Positions 55,059 through 64,000 are shown, numbered from the stretch's first letter. The stretch: DNA of 64,000 nucleotides from Planktothrix sp. FACHB-1365 (GCF_014697575.1 NZ_JACJSC010000005.1:186001-250000); one strand, 5' to 3'. Made by a program: numbers and translations. The notes: generated by a model from the sequence alone, not told the origin.

Positions 55059-55601
55059 ATGAAGTCAGTCACAAAAATCTCACTCGCAGAGTTTCTTTCT
55101 CAACCCAATATTGAGGCTTCTCCCGCATGGGAATTAATTAATGACCAACCAAGTCAAAAACCAATGCCAACGCTGTTTCACTCACGCCTACAACGCAATC
55201 TGGTTAATTATATTAATCAGCATACCAATCAGTTTGAGGCGGTGCAAGAATTACGTTGTCTAGTTCCTCCCTACTCACCTGTACCCGATATTGCTATTAT
55301 TAGTTGCGATCGCCTTGCTGATGAAGACAGGCCATTTAACGGGGCTCCAGATTGGTTAATTGAAATCCGTTCACCGGATCAAAATACCTTAGACTTACAA
55401 AAGAAGATTCTCCATTGTCTGAGTAACGGAACACAATTGGCTTGGTTAATTGATATCTCTCGTCAACAAGTTTGGGTGTGGTGGGGTGATGAGTTACCAT
55501 TAGTTTGTTCAGGTGTAGACATTTTGCCAAGTTTGGGTGATCTCCCTGAACTGACGGTTAACGCTGTCATGGCGATGACTCAGCGACAGTATTTCCCCTA
55601 A
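55059..55601 (+). CDS. Uma2-family (DUF820) putative endonuclease
   Basis: This 180-residue protein has the Uma2 layout. An N-terminal helix (KISLAEFLSQPN) is followed by WELINDQPSQKPMPTLFHSRLQRNL (conserved Glu and HxRLQ), PPYSPVPDIAIISCDRL (Asp near 79), and PDWLIEIRSPDQNTLDLQKKI (Glu near 105 and Lys near 118, the PD-(D/E)XK core). It lacks the coiled-coil tail of the Uma2 protein at 47122. ATG at 55059 has GGGAAG about 10 bases upstream; earlier starts at 54987 (TTG) and 54996 are less likely. Function unknown. Confidence 0.87.
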   Translation: MKSVTKISLAEFLSQPNIEASPAWELINDQPSQKPMPTLFHSRLQRNLVNYINQHTNQFEAVQELRCLVPPYSPVPDIAIISCDRLADEDRPFNGAPDWLIEIRSPDQNTLDLQKKILHCLSNGTQLAWLIDISRQQVWVWWGDELPLVCSGVDILPSLGDLPELTVNAVMAMTQRQYFP

Positions 55602-55689
55602 ATCTATTCCTGATTAGACATTTTATAAGTTAAAATAAAATAGGAAAAAATGTTTTGATAAAATTAACACATCTTTGGAAAATCTAACT

Positions 55690-55944
55690 ATGCCTCTTGG
55701 CTGGGATACTTCTAATTTCCCAACCTCTACAATGGAACAATTTACAAAGCAAGTACATCCGCTCGATCCCAATAACAGACGGCATTGGGTATTAGGAATC
55801 ATCAAAGTTTTTTTTGGTTGGTTGTTGAGTGCTGTGGCTATAATGATGGGTGCCCCCTTTTGGTTTGAGCTACTAGGTAAATTTATCAATGTCCGTAATG
55901 CTGGTCAAGTACCTGAATCAACATCTAAGGATAAGCCTAGTTGA
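55690..55944 (+). CDS. Truncated membrane protein resembling the C-terminal part of a larger family
   Basis: This 84-residue frame reads MPLGWDTSNFP..., then a helix (about 35-58, WVLGIIKVFFGWLLSAVAIMM). It continues GAPFWFELLGKFINVRNAG, which I know as the conserved end of longer bacterial membrane proteins of unknown function. The upstream helices are missing, so it is either a short stand-alone form or a fragment captured after deletion. ATG at 55690 is used; TTG at 55675 is an alternative. No partner is evident. Confidence 0.5.
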   Translation: MPLGWDTSNFPTSTMEQFTKQVHPLDPNNRRHWVLGIIKVFFGWLLSAVAIMMGAPFWFELLGKFINVRNAGQVPESTSKDKPS

Positions 55945-56008
55945 GCAGAGTTTGGTAAAAAGTGTTAGCGGGAGAAGAACATCCCAATTATGCTACCGCC
56001 CTCAACAA

Positions 56009-56161
56009 TAATGAGATTCTTCGCTGCGCTTAAAATGACAATTATATATAGTGGGTACTTGTCATCCTGAATGGAGCAAAGCGGAATGAAGGATCTCTGA
56101 TGATTTAGTGAGAACACAATGAGATTCTTCGCTGTGCTCAGAATGACAATTATATATAGTA
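56009..56161. repeat. Dispersed repeat, two copies of ATGAGATTCTTCGCTG...AATGACAATTATATATAGT
   Basis: Near-identical 42-base segments lie at about 56009-56061 and 56119-56161. Between them is a partly inverted GTCATCCTGAATGGAGCAAAGCGGAATGAAGGATCTC segment, given here as its opening GTCATCCTGAATGGAG and closing AATGAAGGATCTC. This GAGATTCTTCGCT...AATGACA element is a widespread interspersed repeat in bacteria. Confidence 0.7.
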
Positions 56162-56198
56162 ACTCCGCTCAAGAGGTCAAACAAATCTATAGGGAAAA

Positions 56199-56384
56199 TC
56201 AAATAGCATTTAAACTTTCAATATATAATTCAATCGCTTCTGTAATATTATCAATGGCTTCTTCAAAGGAATCTCCTTGAGAATGACAACCTTTGAGAAT
56301 AGGGCAAAAAGCATGATAACCTCCATCGGGTTCTTTTTCCAGAATAACGGTATAATTGTAAACTTGTTTATTATTGTTATCCAT
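56199..56384 (-). CDS. HicB-family antitoxin, solitary
   Basis: This is a 61-residue protein with the partial RNase H-like fold of HicB antitoxins: YNYTVILEKEPDGGYHAFCP, LKGCHSQGDSFEEAIDNITEAIELYIESL. It has no DNA-binding tail. The usual partner HicA (about 60-80 aa, with a conserved His) is not found in the flanking 250 bases on either strand, so it is an orphan or acts with a distant toxin. It is divergent from glutamate synthase. Confidence 0.85.
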   Translation of the reverse strand: MDNNNKQVYNYTVILEKEPDGGYHAFCPILKGCHSQGDSFEEAIDNITEAIELYIESLNAI

Positions 56385-56824
56385 AGGTTTTTAACGGATT
56401 AGTAATCTACCGACTTTTACCTCAATATTATTTCATAATAACTTACAGTTCCCTCCTGTAGATCCCAGGTTTCGGAATTGGATTTACCTTAAGGGAAGAA
56501 AAAACTCACGGCTTGAGCAATGACTCACAAACAGAAGTAACGAAAGTTTAAGTAATCGCAATTATTTTTAGTTTTGTTAGGGATTATTAATAATTGACTC
56601 CAACCCCGACAATAAAAGACATAGAAGCGATCGCCCTTAATAAATTTTACAAAAATCCCCGATCCACTTCCTTAAAGTTTTCCTTAAGATATACCATTAG
56701 AACTCTGTCTAATTGGAGAATAGAGCATAATTTAGGTCATTCCCTCCTTGAACAACGCATTCGTCACCCTGACAAACGGTTCATTCCTATCCCTCTCGTC
56801 ATAGATAACGTTAAATTAATTGCA
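56385..56824. other. Upstream region of glutamate synthase
   Basis: No gene is supported. The glutamate synthase frame is open back to 56594 from a TTG, but that 77-residue extension is basic and unlike the family. I see no GTAN8TAC NtcA box and no strong -35/-10 pair. Confidence 0.4.
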
Positions 56825-59800
56825 ATGAATACTCAAGCATTCCCCGAAAAACAAGGTCTCTACGATCCTCAATTTGAACACGACGCCTGTGGGGTCGGGT
56901 TCATCGTCCATCAGAAGGGGCAAAAATCCCATGATATTGTTGAAAATGCCTTAACCATATTACTCAACCTCGACCATCGCGGCGCCTGTGGGTGTGAAGT
57001 CAATACCGGAGATGGGGCGGGAATTTTAATGCAGGTTCCCCATAAATTCCTTAAAAAAGTCACCGCAGAACAGAATATTAATTTACCCGAACCCGGACAA
57101 TATGGGGTTGGGATGATTTATAGTTCCCCTGACCCCCAACAGCGCCAAAAAGGTCGGGAAATCTTTGAAAAAATTGTCACCGCAGAAGGTCAAACCGTTC
57201 TCGGTTGGCGGGATGTTCCTACGGATCATTCTAGTTTAGGGAATACCGCCCAGTCTAGTGAACCCTTTATGCAGCAGGTGTTCATTGGTCGTAATCCTAA
57301 TATTAGCGATGATCTGGTATTTGAACGCAAACTCTATGTGATTCGTAAATTATCCCATACAGAAATCCGCGTTCCCGGTGCTGATCCCTATTGGTATATT
57401 TCCAGTCTGTCCTGTCGGACAATGGTGTATAAAGGGATGTTGATGCCTGTGCAGGTGGGACAATATTACCCGGAACTCCATGATCCTGATATGGAAAGTG
57501 CGTTGGCGTTGGTTCACTCTCGCTTCAGTACCAATACCTTCCCCAGTTGGGAACGCTCTCACCCCTATCGTTACATTGCCCATAACGGTGAAATTAATAC
57601 CCTCCGAGGCAATATTAACTGGATGACCGCCCGCCAGTCGATGTTTGAGTCGGAATTGTTTGGGGAGGATCTCAAGAAAATTCAACCCGTGATTAACGTT
57701 AATGGTAGCGATTCTACTATTTTTGATAATGCCTTAGAATTGTTAGTCTTAGCAGGGCGATCGCTTCCCCATGCGGTGATGATGATGATCCCCGAACCTT
57801 GGACAGCCCACGAGTCCATGAGTGAGGAGAAAAAAGCGTTTTATGAATACCATTCCTGCTTAATGGAACCTTGGGATGGCCCCGCTTCTATTGCCTTTAC
57901 CGATGGTACGATGATGGGGGCTGTTCTCGATCGCAACGGGTTACGACCTTCCCGCTATTATGTAACGAAAGATGATCTGGTGATCATGGCATCGGAAGCC
58001 GGAGTGCTCCCCATCGAACCGGAACGAGTCGCCTATAAAGGTCGTTTACAACCGGGGCGGATGTTCCTGGTGGATATGGAACAGGGGCGGATCATTGCGG
58101 ATGAGGAAATTAAGTCTAAAATTGCTACAGAACAACCCTATCGGGAATGGTTGAATGAACATTTAGTCGCCCTGGAAAACCTCAAAGACCCCGTAGAGAC
58201 GAGCCATGGCGCGTCTCTACAGGAGACTTTAGTGCAACAACAAACCGCCTTTGGCTATACCTTTGAAGATTTGCGGCTGTTGTTAACGCCAATGGCGCGG
58301 GATGGCGTTGAGGCGGTGGGTTCCATGGGAACCGATACCCCGTTGGCGGTGTTATCTGACCGCCCGAAACTGCTTTATGAGTATTTTCAACAACTGTTTG
58401 CTCAGGTCACAAACCCCCCTATTGACTCCATTCGGGAAGAAATTATCACCTCCGCCGATACTACTATCGGGGCGGAACGCAACTTGTTAAAACCCGAACC
58501 GGAAAGCTGTCATCTGATCAAACTCAAAACCCCCATTCTCAGTAATGCCGAATTAGCAAAACTGAAAGCGGTTAACGAAGATGGATTTCACGCAATTACC
58601 CTGCCGATTCTGTTTAACCCCAAAGATGGGGTAAATGGTTTAGAAGCAGCCATGAAGGGGATTTTTGAGCAGGCTGACAAAGCAATTGAAGCCGGGGTGA
58701 ACCTCTTGATTTTGAGCGATCGCGGTGTTGATCCGAATAACGCCCCCATTCCCGCTTTATTAGCCGTATCCGGTTTACATCACCATCTAATTCGTCACGG
58801 AACTCGCACCCGGGTGGGGATTATTTTAGAATCCGGTGAACCGCGAGAAGTCCATCATTTTGCCGTTTTAATCGGGTATGGTTGCTGTGCGATTAATCCC
58901 TATATCGCTTTTGAAAGTATCCACGATATGATCTCTCAAGGATTATTAGTCGGGGTAGACTACAAAACCGCCTGTAAGAATTACGTTAAAGCAGCAACAA
59001 AAGGGGTAATTAAAGTTGCTTCAAAAATTGGAATTTCCACCCTACAAAGTTATCGGGGAGCTCAAATTTTTGAAGCCATTGGGTTAAATCAATCGGTGAT
59101 TGATCGATACTTTAGTTGGACGGCTTCTCGCATTCAAGGTGCTGATTTAGAAGTAATCGCAAAAGAAGCTATTTTACGCCATACCAATGCGTTTCCTGAC
59201 CGTCCGGGTGATCAAACTCCGACCCTGGATGTGGGGGGAGAATATCAATGGCGTAAAGACGGAGAAGCCCATTTACTCAGTCCTGAAGCGATTCATTCTC
59301 TACAAAAAGCCGTTAAGATTGGGGATTATGAATTGTTCAAAAAATATGCCCAGTTAGTGAATGAACAAAACCAGAAATATTTCACTTTGCGGGGTTTATT
59401 ACAATTCAAAGATCGTCAACCTATTCCAATTGAAGAAGTTGAACCCATTGAAGCCATTATGAAACGGTTTAAAACTGGGGCGATGAGTTATGGTTCAATT
59501 TCTAAAGAAGCTCATGAGACTTTAGCGATCGCCATGAACCGCATTGGCGGTAAGTCTAACACAGGAGAAGGCGGCGAAGACCCAGAACGTTATACCTGGA
59601 CAAACGAACAAGGGGACTCGAAAAATAGCGCCATTAAGCAAGTCGCCTCCGGTCGGTTTGGGGTCACGAGTTTGTACCTTTCCCAAGCTAAGGAAATTCA
59701 AATCAAAATGGCCCAGGGCGCTAAACCCGGAGAAGGAGGACAACTACCCGGACGGAAGGTTTATCCGTCTATTGCTAAAGTTCGTCACTCAACGCCGGGG

Positions 59801-61423
59801 GTGGGTTTAATTTCTCCTCCTCCTCACCACGATATCTATTCCATTGAGGACTTAGCCGAATTAATCCACGACCTGAAAAACTCCAACCGGGCGGCGCGGG
59901 TAAGTGTGAAATTAGTCTCGGAAGTCGGAGTTGGAACCATTGCTGCGGGGGTTGCTAAAGCCCATGCCGATGTAGTATTAATCTCCGGTTTTGATGGGGG
60001 CACGGGTGCATCTCCCCAAACCTCCATTAAACACGCCGGACTGCCTTGGGAGTTGGGGTTAGCGGAAACCCATCAAACTCTGGTGTTGAATAATTTGCGA
60101 TCGCGCATTGCCGTCGAAACCGATGGTCAGATGAAGACCGGACGGGATGTTGTAATTGCGGCGTTGTTAGGGGCTGAAGAGTTTGGCTTTTCAACCGCAC
60201 CGTTAGTCACCTTGGGTTGTATTATGATGCGGGTGTGCCACTTGAATACCTGTCCGGCTGGAATTGCCACCCAAAACCCCAAACTGCGGGAAAGCTTCAC
60301 GGGGGAACCGGAACACACCGTTAACTTTATGAAGTTCATCGCCCAGGAAGTGCGGGAACTGATGGCGGAGTTAGGTTTCCGCACCATTAGTGAAATGGTG
60401 GGACGCACGGATGTATTAGAACCCAAAAAAGCCGTTGACCATTGGAAAGCCAAAGGCATTGACCTCTCAAAAATCCTGTATCAACCGGAAGTTGGGGAAG
60501 ATATCGGTCGTTATTGTCAAATTCCCCAAGATCACGGGTTAGATAAATCTCTGGATATCACGGTGTTACTGGATTTGTGTAAACCTGCCATTGAGAAAGG
60601 GCAGAAAGTGAGTGCTACCTTACCGATTAAAAATATTAACCGGGCGGTAGGAACCATTTTAGGCAATGAAATCACCAAAAACCATTGGCACGGTTTACCA
60701 GAAGATACGGTGCATCTGCATTTCCAAGGCAGCGCAGGTCAAAGCTTTGGGGCGTTTGTTCCCAAGGGGGTAACGTTAGAATTGGAAGGAGATGCTAACG
60801 ACTATCTCGGTAAGGGGTTAAGCGGAGGCAAGATTATTATTTATCCCCCGGCTCAATCCACGTTTATCCCCGAAGAAAATATTATTATCGGGAATGTGGC
60901 TTTATATGGGGCGACGGGAGGAGAAGTCTATATCCGAGGGTTAGCGGGTGAACGTTTCGGCGTGCGTAACTCTGGCGTGAGTGCGGTTGTGGAAGGTGTG
61001 GGAGATCACGGTTGTGAATATATGACCGGAGGTAAGGTCGTTGTCCTTGGCCCCACTGGACGTAACTTTGCGGCAGGAATGAGTGGCGGAATTGCCTATA
61101 TCTTGGATGAAACGGGGGATTTTGCTACTCGTTGTAATACGTCAATGGCGGATTTAGAACAGTTGGAAGACCCGGAAGAAATTAATCAGGTTTACCAATT
61201 AATTGCTAAACACGCGGAGTATACCAAGAGTCAAAAAGCGTTGAAAATTTTAGCCCATTGGACGGAAATGATTCCGACGTTTGTTAAAGTGATTCCACGA
61301 GATTATAAGCGGGTTTTAGAAGCATTAAAAGAAGCTGAACAATCCGGTTTAACTGGGGATGAAGCGTTAACGGCGGCGTTTGAAGCAAATTCCCGTGATG
61401 TGGCGCGGGTTGGCGGAAGTTAA
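56825..61423 (+). CDS. gltB: Glutamate synthase, large subunit (GltB or ferredoxin-dependent type)
   Basis: This enzyme transfers the glutamine amide to 2-oxoglutarate (GS-GOGAT cycle). The ATG at 56825 gives [26 protein letters not shown], given here in part as EHDACGVGF; the catalytic Cys (near residue 22) would become N-terminal after processing. Domain order: class II glutaminase (to about 440), central domain, FMN-binding synthase domain ([25 protein letters not shown]). The 3Fe-4S site is C-x5-C-x4-C in [16 protein letters not shown], and a Gly-rich beta-helix C-terminal domain follows. 1532 aa is normal. Residues 457-466 ([10 protein letters not shown]) are encoded by an inserted palindrome. 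No small subunit gene is adjacent, which favours but does not prove the ferredoxin-dependent form. Confidence 0.95.
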   Translation: MNTQAFPEKQGLYDPQFEHDACGVGFIVHQKGQKSHDIVENALTILLNLDHRGACGCEVNTGDGAGILMQVPHKFLKKVTAEQNINLPEPGQYGVGMIYSSPDPQQRQKGREIFEKIVTAEGQTVLGWRDVPTDHSSLGNTAQSSEPFMQQVFIGRNPNISDDLVFERKLYVIRKLSHTEIRVPGADPYWYISSLSCRTMVYKGMLMPVQVGQYYPELHDPDMESALALVHSRFSTNTFPSWERSHPYRYIAHNGEINTLRGNINWMTARQSMFESELFGEDLKKIQPVINVNGSDSTIFDNALELLVLAGRSLPHAVMMMIPEPWTAHESMSEEKKAFYEYHSCLMEPWDGPASIAFTDGTMMGAVLDRNGLRPSRYYVTKDDLVIMASEAGVLPIEPERVAYKGRLQPGRMFLVDMEQGRIIADEEIKSKIATEQPYREWLNEHLVALENLKDPVETSHGASLQETLVQQQTAFGYTFEDLRLLLTPMARDGVEAVGSMGTDTPLAVLSDRPKLLYEYFQQLFAQVTNPPIDSIREEIITSADTTIGAERNLLKPEPESCHLIKLKTPILSNAELAKLKAVNEDGFHAITLPILFNPKDGVNGLEAAMKGIFEQADKAIEAGVNLLILSDRGVDPNNAPIPALLAVSGLHHHLIRHGTRTRVGIILESGEPREVHHFAVLIGYGCCAINPYIAFESIHDMISQGLLVGVDYKTACKNYVKAATKGVIKVASKIGISTLQSYRGAQIFEAIGLNQSVIDRYFSWTASRIQGADLEVIAKEAILRHTNAFPDRPGDQTPTLDVGGEYQWRKDGEAHLLSPEAIHSLQKAVKIGDYELFKKYAQLVNEQNQKYFTLRGLLQFKDRQPIPIEEVEPIEAIMKRFKTGAMSYGSISKEAHETLAIAMNRIGGKSNTGEGGEDPERYTWTNEQGDSKNSAIKQVASGRFGVTSLYLSQAKEIQIKMAQGAKPGEGGQLPGRKVYPSIAKVRHSTPGVGLISPPPHHDIYSIEDLAELIHDLKNSNRAARVSVKLVSEVGVGTIAAGVAKAHADVVLISGFDGGTGASPQTSIKHAGLPWELGLAETHQTLVLNNLRSRIAVETDGQMKTGRDVVIAALLGAEEFGFSTAPLVTLGCIMMRVCHLNTCPAGIATQNPKLRESFTGEPEHTVNFMKFIAQEVRELMAELGFRTISEMVGRTDVLEPKKAVDHWKAKGIDLSKILYQPEVGEDIGRYCQIPQDHGLDKSLDITVLLDLCKPAIEKGQKVSATLPIKNINRAVGTILGNEITKNHWHGLPEDTVHLHFQGSAGQSFGAFVPKGVTLELEGDANDYLGKGLSGGKIIIYPPAQSTFIPEENIIIGNVALYGATGGEVYIRGLAGERFGVRNSGVSAVVEGVGDHGCEYMTGGKVVVLGPTGRNFAAGMSGGIAYILDETGDFATRCNTSMADLEQLEDPEEINQVYQLIAKHAEYTKSQKALKILAHWTEMIPTFVKVIPRDYKRVLEALKEAEQSGLTGDEALTAAFEANSRDVARVGGS
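58193..58220. repeat. Dispersed palindrome inside the glutamate synthase coding sequence
   Basis: GTAGAGACGAGCC and GGCGCGTCTCTAC flank AT, one mismatch from the perfect palindrome at 5824-5851. It is in frame, adds no stop codon, and encodes [10 protein letters not shown] with its flank at the junction between the glutaminase and central domains. Confidence 0.85.
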
Positions 61424-61430
61424 TCTGGGG

Positions 61431-61677
61431 TCAGAAACCGGGTTTCTTAAGCTATCTTTCGGTTGAGAAACAAAGTTATGACAGAAACCCGGTTTCTCGG
61501 TACTCGGTGGGGGTCAGAAACCGGGTTTCTTAAGCTATCTTTCGGTTGAGAAACAAAGGTTATGGCAGAAACCCGGTTTCTCGGTACTGGTGGGGGTCAG
61601 AAACCGGGTTTTTTAAGATATCTCTCAGTTGAGAAACAAAGATTATTGCAGAAACCCGGTTTCTTGTTTCTCGGATT
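61431..61677. repeat. BIME-like array, left: three ~83-bp units of paired REP palindromes
   Basis: Units begin at about 61431, 61514 and 61597. Each contains AGAAACCGGGTTTCT and, about 33 bases on, its reverse complement AGAAACCCGGTTTCT, separated by a conserved TCGGTTGAGAAACAAAG-type linker. The array fills the whole space between glutamate synthase and the RAYT stop codon. Confidence 0.92.
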
Positions 61678-62247
61678 TTATTCGGCAAAGGTTAAATGTT
61701 GGATTAATTTATGGCTTTTTGAATAATCTTCTAAAAAGTAACGGTAATCCTCTGCTGAGGAAAGTTGCGATCGCACTCCTTCTAATTTCGCTAAACTCCC
61801 CCGTCGCAAATCAATATAGTCTTGATAACTGGAAAATTCCCACTCTTCGGCTTTTTTAACAAGATTAGCACTGACTGGATTTAAGTGAATATAGCGAGTT
61901 AGGTGTAATAAATATTCTTCTTGATCAACATGAATCGCCTGAAATCGTCCCTGAAAAAGTGAACCCACTCTATGATAACGTTTATTCATCGCTTTTGTAT
62001 AAGACAGAGAAAACGACTGCATTAAATCTGAGAAGTTATCGGTTTGCAGGTAAACTAATAAATGATAATGATTAGGCATCAGACAATAAGCAATAATATC
62101 AACCCCATTAGTGATTAGATGGTTTCTTAATTGTCGCAAAAAATAAATATAGTTATCCCGTTCAAAAAAGATAAGTTGACGGTTATTGCCTCGGTTATAA
62201 ACATGATAGTAATTACCCGCTTGAAAGATAACTTGACGACGTGGCAT
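61678..62247 (-). CDS. REP-associated tyrosine transposase (RAYT)
   Basis: This is a single-strand DNA endonuclease of the Y1/HUH superfamily, 189 residues. It has HVYNRGNNRQLIFFE near the N-terminus, the metal-binding HUH motif H60-Y-H62 in YCLMPNHYHLLVYL, and the catalytic tyrosine Y93 in SLSYTKAMNKRY. The RAYT signature GSLFQGRFQAI and HLTRYIHLNPVSANLV complete it. It appears intact. It is flanked immediately on both sides by tandem pairs of a 15-bp palindrome, the arrangement expected for a RAYT and the REP sequences it mobilises. Confidence 0.92.
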   Translation of the reverse strand: MPRRQVIFQAGNYYHVYNRGNNRQLIFFERDNYIYFLRQLRNHLITNGVDIIAYCLMPNHYHLLVYLQTDNFSDLMQSFSLSYTKAMNKRYHRVGSLFQGRFQAIHVDQEEYLLHLTRYIHLNPVSANLVKKAEEWEFSSYQDYIDLRRGSLAKLEGVRSQLSSAEDYRYFLEDYSKSHKLIQHLTFAE

Positions 62248-62264
62248 ATTAAAGGATGGGTTAA

Positions 62265-62915
62265 AATTTAGAAACAGGGTTTCTCAACACAGGGTTTCTC
62301 AACAAAAATTATAGTCTGTGGGGACTCAGAAACCAGGTTTCTTAAGCAATCTCTCGGTTAAGCAACAAAGGTTATGGCAGAAACCCGGTTTCTCGGTACT
62401 CTGGTGGGGACTCAGAAACCAGGTTTCTTAACCTATCTCTCGGTTGAGTCACAAAAGTTATTGCAGAAACCCGGTTTCTCGGTACTCTGGTGGGGACTCA
62501 GAAACCAGGTTTCTTAACCTATCTCTCGGTTGAGTCACAAAAGTTATTGCAGAAACCCGGTTTCTCGATACTCTGGTGGGGACTCAGAAACCGGGTTTCT
62601 TAACCTATCTCTCGGTTGAGTCACAAAGGTTATGGCAGAAACCCGGTTTCTCGATACTCTTGTGGGGTTCAGAAACCGGGTTTCTTAACCTATCTCTCGG
62701 TTGAGCAACAAAAGTTATGGCAGAAACCCGGTTTCTCGGTTCTCTTGTGGGGGCTCAGAAACCGGGTTTCTCAATCAATCTCTCGGTTGAGCAACAAAGT
62801 TATGACAGAAACCCGGTTTCTCGATACTCTTGTGGGGGCTCAGAAACCGGGTTTCTCAAGCTATCTCTCGGTTGGGTAACAAAGGTTATGGCAGAAACCC
62901 GGTTTCTCGATACCT
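62265..62915. repeat. BIME-like array, right: seven ~86-bp units of paired REP palindromes
   Basis: Two worn copies (GAAACAGGGTTTCTC near 62270) are followed by seven units starting at 62327, 62413, 62499, 62585, 62670, 62756 and 62841. Units have the same composition as the left array: AGAAACC(A/G)GGTTTCT, a TCTCGGTTGAG...AAAG(T/G)TAT linker, AGAAACCCGGTTTCT, then a CTC(T/G)GTGGGG spacer. The first three units carry an A where later units carry G. Short open frames here are by-products of the repeat. Confidence 0.92.
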
Positions 62916-62917
62916 AT

Positions 62918-64000
62918 CTACAAATCGGGACGCGAGAGAAGAGCTAAAAGGCCTGTTGTCCAAAATAGAGGGTGAGAAGATTCCCGTGTAAGCGAGGGGA
63001 GATGACCAACGGGAGCGTTGTATTTAAATTGGATATTCCAATGCCCCCAACCCAATTGATAACTCCGGCTTAAATGTTTATCTATCGCTATTGTGTAGTA
63101 GTATAGATCCCACTCCACTCGATCGCAGAAAATTCTCCATATTTTCTCATCATATTCCCTGGTTCCCCCCAGACTTTGATAGATACGTTTTTGCACCGAA
63201 AAACCAAACCGACCATCACTGTATTTTACCCAAAGCTGATCAATAATGCGGAGGTCTTCACTGGGGAAATTGTTGATATCTTCGATGCTCACATTATACT
63301 GGTCTTTCCCCATTACTTCTAGCATCATGCTAACTGTTTCCTCATCAGCTTCTCGCCACCTTGCCGCAGCGAGATAACCTTCTAATTGCTGATATTTTGA
63401 TTGGCGTAGGCGTTCCGTTTCTTCTTCCAGTTGTCGCTGACGTTTCACTTCTTCTTCTTGGCGTAGGCGTTCCGCTTCCAGTTGTCGCTGATATTCTGTA
63501 TTTTGTTGACCCTGTATCGCGTTCTGAATAGTCTCCTGATGGTGACTTTCCCCAACAGCCTCCAAACACCCACCCAACTTTTCTACATATTCCTTATCCC
63601 CCACTGTCAAAGCTGATGTAACAGCCTCTAATAACTCCAACAAACCCGGTTTTTGTTCTTCAATAGAAGAAACCCGATTTCTCAACATCAGCCAAACTTG
63701 TATCGAATACTCAATCTGTTTTCTTGCCCAAGATTGATCGGGTAAATGACTCAAACTCAGCGCTAAATCTAAATATAAATCGGGAATCAGATGAGGGCGA
63801 TCGCATCCCGCTAACTGATAAAGACTTTGATAACTAGAAACAATCTCACCCACCAACATTTGCTTCAAACTTTCACTCGGCACTTTTTCCAATAAACTCG
63901 GCAACAGTTCAGGCAATTTCGGACGCACATCAGCATGGGAGAAATGATAGCGATCCGCCAGTAAACCCACTAAAATACAATGGCAAATTCCTAAAAACTG
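62918..64000 (-). CDS. GUN4-domain protein (5' end outside window)
   Basis: The C-terminal ~150 residues form a GUN4 domain (LEGYLAAARWREADEETVSMML, FPSEDLRIIDQLWVKYSDGRFGFSVQK, ending GLLALLSRPDL). This is the tetrapyrrole-binding fold that stimulates Mg-chelatase in the founding member and serves as a sensor module in many cyanobacterial proteins. Before it lies a Gln/Glu/Arg-rich coiled coil (RQLEAERLRQEEEVKRQRQL) and a helical region of unknown family. A GTG at 63970 could start translation, but the frame continues open to the window end (QFLGICHCIL), so the gene probably extends further. A REP-like pair (63642-63686) lies inside the coding sequence. Confidence 0.85.
   Translation of the reverse strand, partial: QFLGICHCILVGLLADRYHFSHADVRPKLPELLPSLLEKVPSESLKQMLVGEIVSSYQSLYQLAGCDRPHLIPDLYLDLALSLSHLPDQSWARKQIEYSIQVWLMLRNRVSSIEEQKPGLLELLEAVTSALTVGDKEYVEKLGGCLEAVGESHHQETIQNAIQGQQNTEYQRQLEAERLRQEEEVKRQRQLEEETERLRQSKYQQLEGYLAAARWREADEETVSMMLEVMGKDQYNVSIEDINNFPSEDLRIIDQLWVKYSDGRFGFSVQKRIYQSLGGTREYDEKIWRIFCDRVEWDLYYYTIAIDKHLSRSYQLGWGHWNIQFKYNAPVGHLPSLTRESSHPLFWTTGLLALLSRPDL
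63642..63686. repeat. REP-like palindrome pair inside the GUN4-protein gene
   Basis: AAACCCGGTTTTTG and AGAAACCCGATTTCT, 12-14 bases apart, match the palindromes of the adjacent arrays with few changes. In the minus-strand frame they encode LRNRVSSIEEQKPGL without interruption. Confidence 0.65.

Noticed and set aside
56594-56824. 77-residue N-terminal extension of glutamate synthase
   Set aside because: Starts at a TTG, is basic and unlike the family. The glutaminase needs a short propeptide before its Cys, which the ATG at 56825 provides.
59522-60459. Several frames on the opposite strand of glutamate synthase
   Set aside because: Shadows of a GC-balanced, strongly coding sequence; none has an own start signal or known domain.
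62616-62947. Two overlapping frames with repeated NRVS/QKPGF
   Set aside because: Translation of the ~86-bp REP units; no start context or conservation expected.

Overview
The window comes from a cyanobacterium, most likely a filamentous member of the Oscillatoriales such as Planktothrix or a relative. The species assignment is inference. The evidence is as follows: HIP1 octamers (GCGATCGC) are frequent. Photosynthesis and cyanobacterial marker genes are present: petG, a cytochrome cM-like gene, ferrochelatase with a C-terminal chlorophyll-binding-type helix, ntcA, a GUN4-domain protein and DUF3084. The tmRNA tag reads ANNIVPFARKSAAVAA. Base composition is moderately AT-rich, and intergenic DNA is full of small palindromic repeats.

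Layout. 1-3.8 kb: a minus-strand exopolysaccharide export pair (outer-membrane export protein, then a Wzc-type tyrosine autokinase cut by the window edge). 4-8.2 kb: an FAD oxidoreductase and small secreted or TPR proteins. 8.2-8.6 kb: a non-coding, heavily base-paired stretch that looks like a structured RNA. 8.8-10.2 kb: era and a one-helix micro-protein. 10.2-12.9 kb: CRISPR array 1 (34 repeats by my count) with its leader. 13-17.8 kb: tRNA-Phe, a GT39-type glycosyltransferase with TPRs, an AbrB/PIN toxin-antitoxin pair and a pentapeptide-repeat protein. 17.9-22.2 kb: a DNA-phosphorothioation-associated methyltransferase homologue with an internal domain duplication, then PBP2. 22.9-27.2 kb: a Tat-exported phosphatase and a hybrid histidine kinase/response regulator pair carrying the remnant of another kinase. 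27.3-29.5 kb: tRNA-Thr, divergent cytM and petG, and a phospholipase D-type cardiolipin synthase. 30.5-36.2 kb: serS, a WD40 protein, a ferric-reductase-like membrane protein and a divergent two-component system. 36.2-39.1 kb: a DCC-family protein, a candidate small RNA, tmRNA, a methyltransferase and an SRPBCC-like protein. 39.3-42.4 kb: a NACHT NTPase followed by CRISPR array 2 (18 intact repeats and one degenerate repeat, unrelated repeat family). 42.5-49.3 kb: a YqgF-like nuclease, DUF3084, ntcA with an upstream NtcA box, fabI, hisB, a Uma2 protein and a PP2C/VWA pair. 49.4-56.4 kb: a second FAD oxidoreductase, DUF4126, hemH, a methyltransferase, clpS, a second Uma2 protein, a truncated membrane protein and a solitary HicB. 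56.8-61.4 kb: glutamate synthase. 61.4-62.9 kb: a REP-associated tyrosine transposase (RAYT) between two arrays of paired palindromes. 62.9 kb to the end: a GUN4-domain protein cut by the window edge.

Most of the window is ordinary cyanobacterial core and accessory sequence. The stronger leads concern mobile palindromes and RNA. There is a RAYT flanked by BIME-like arrays, and the same palindrome family sits inside the coding sequence of the GUN4 protein. A different palindrome lies in frame inside glutamate synthase. Two CRISPR arrays of different families have recognisable leaders but no cas genes in the window. An orphan structured RNA precedes era; its stems and a possible pseudoknot suggest an omega-RNA/HEARO-like relic. 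All family names rest on reading the sequence; no database search was run.
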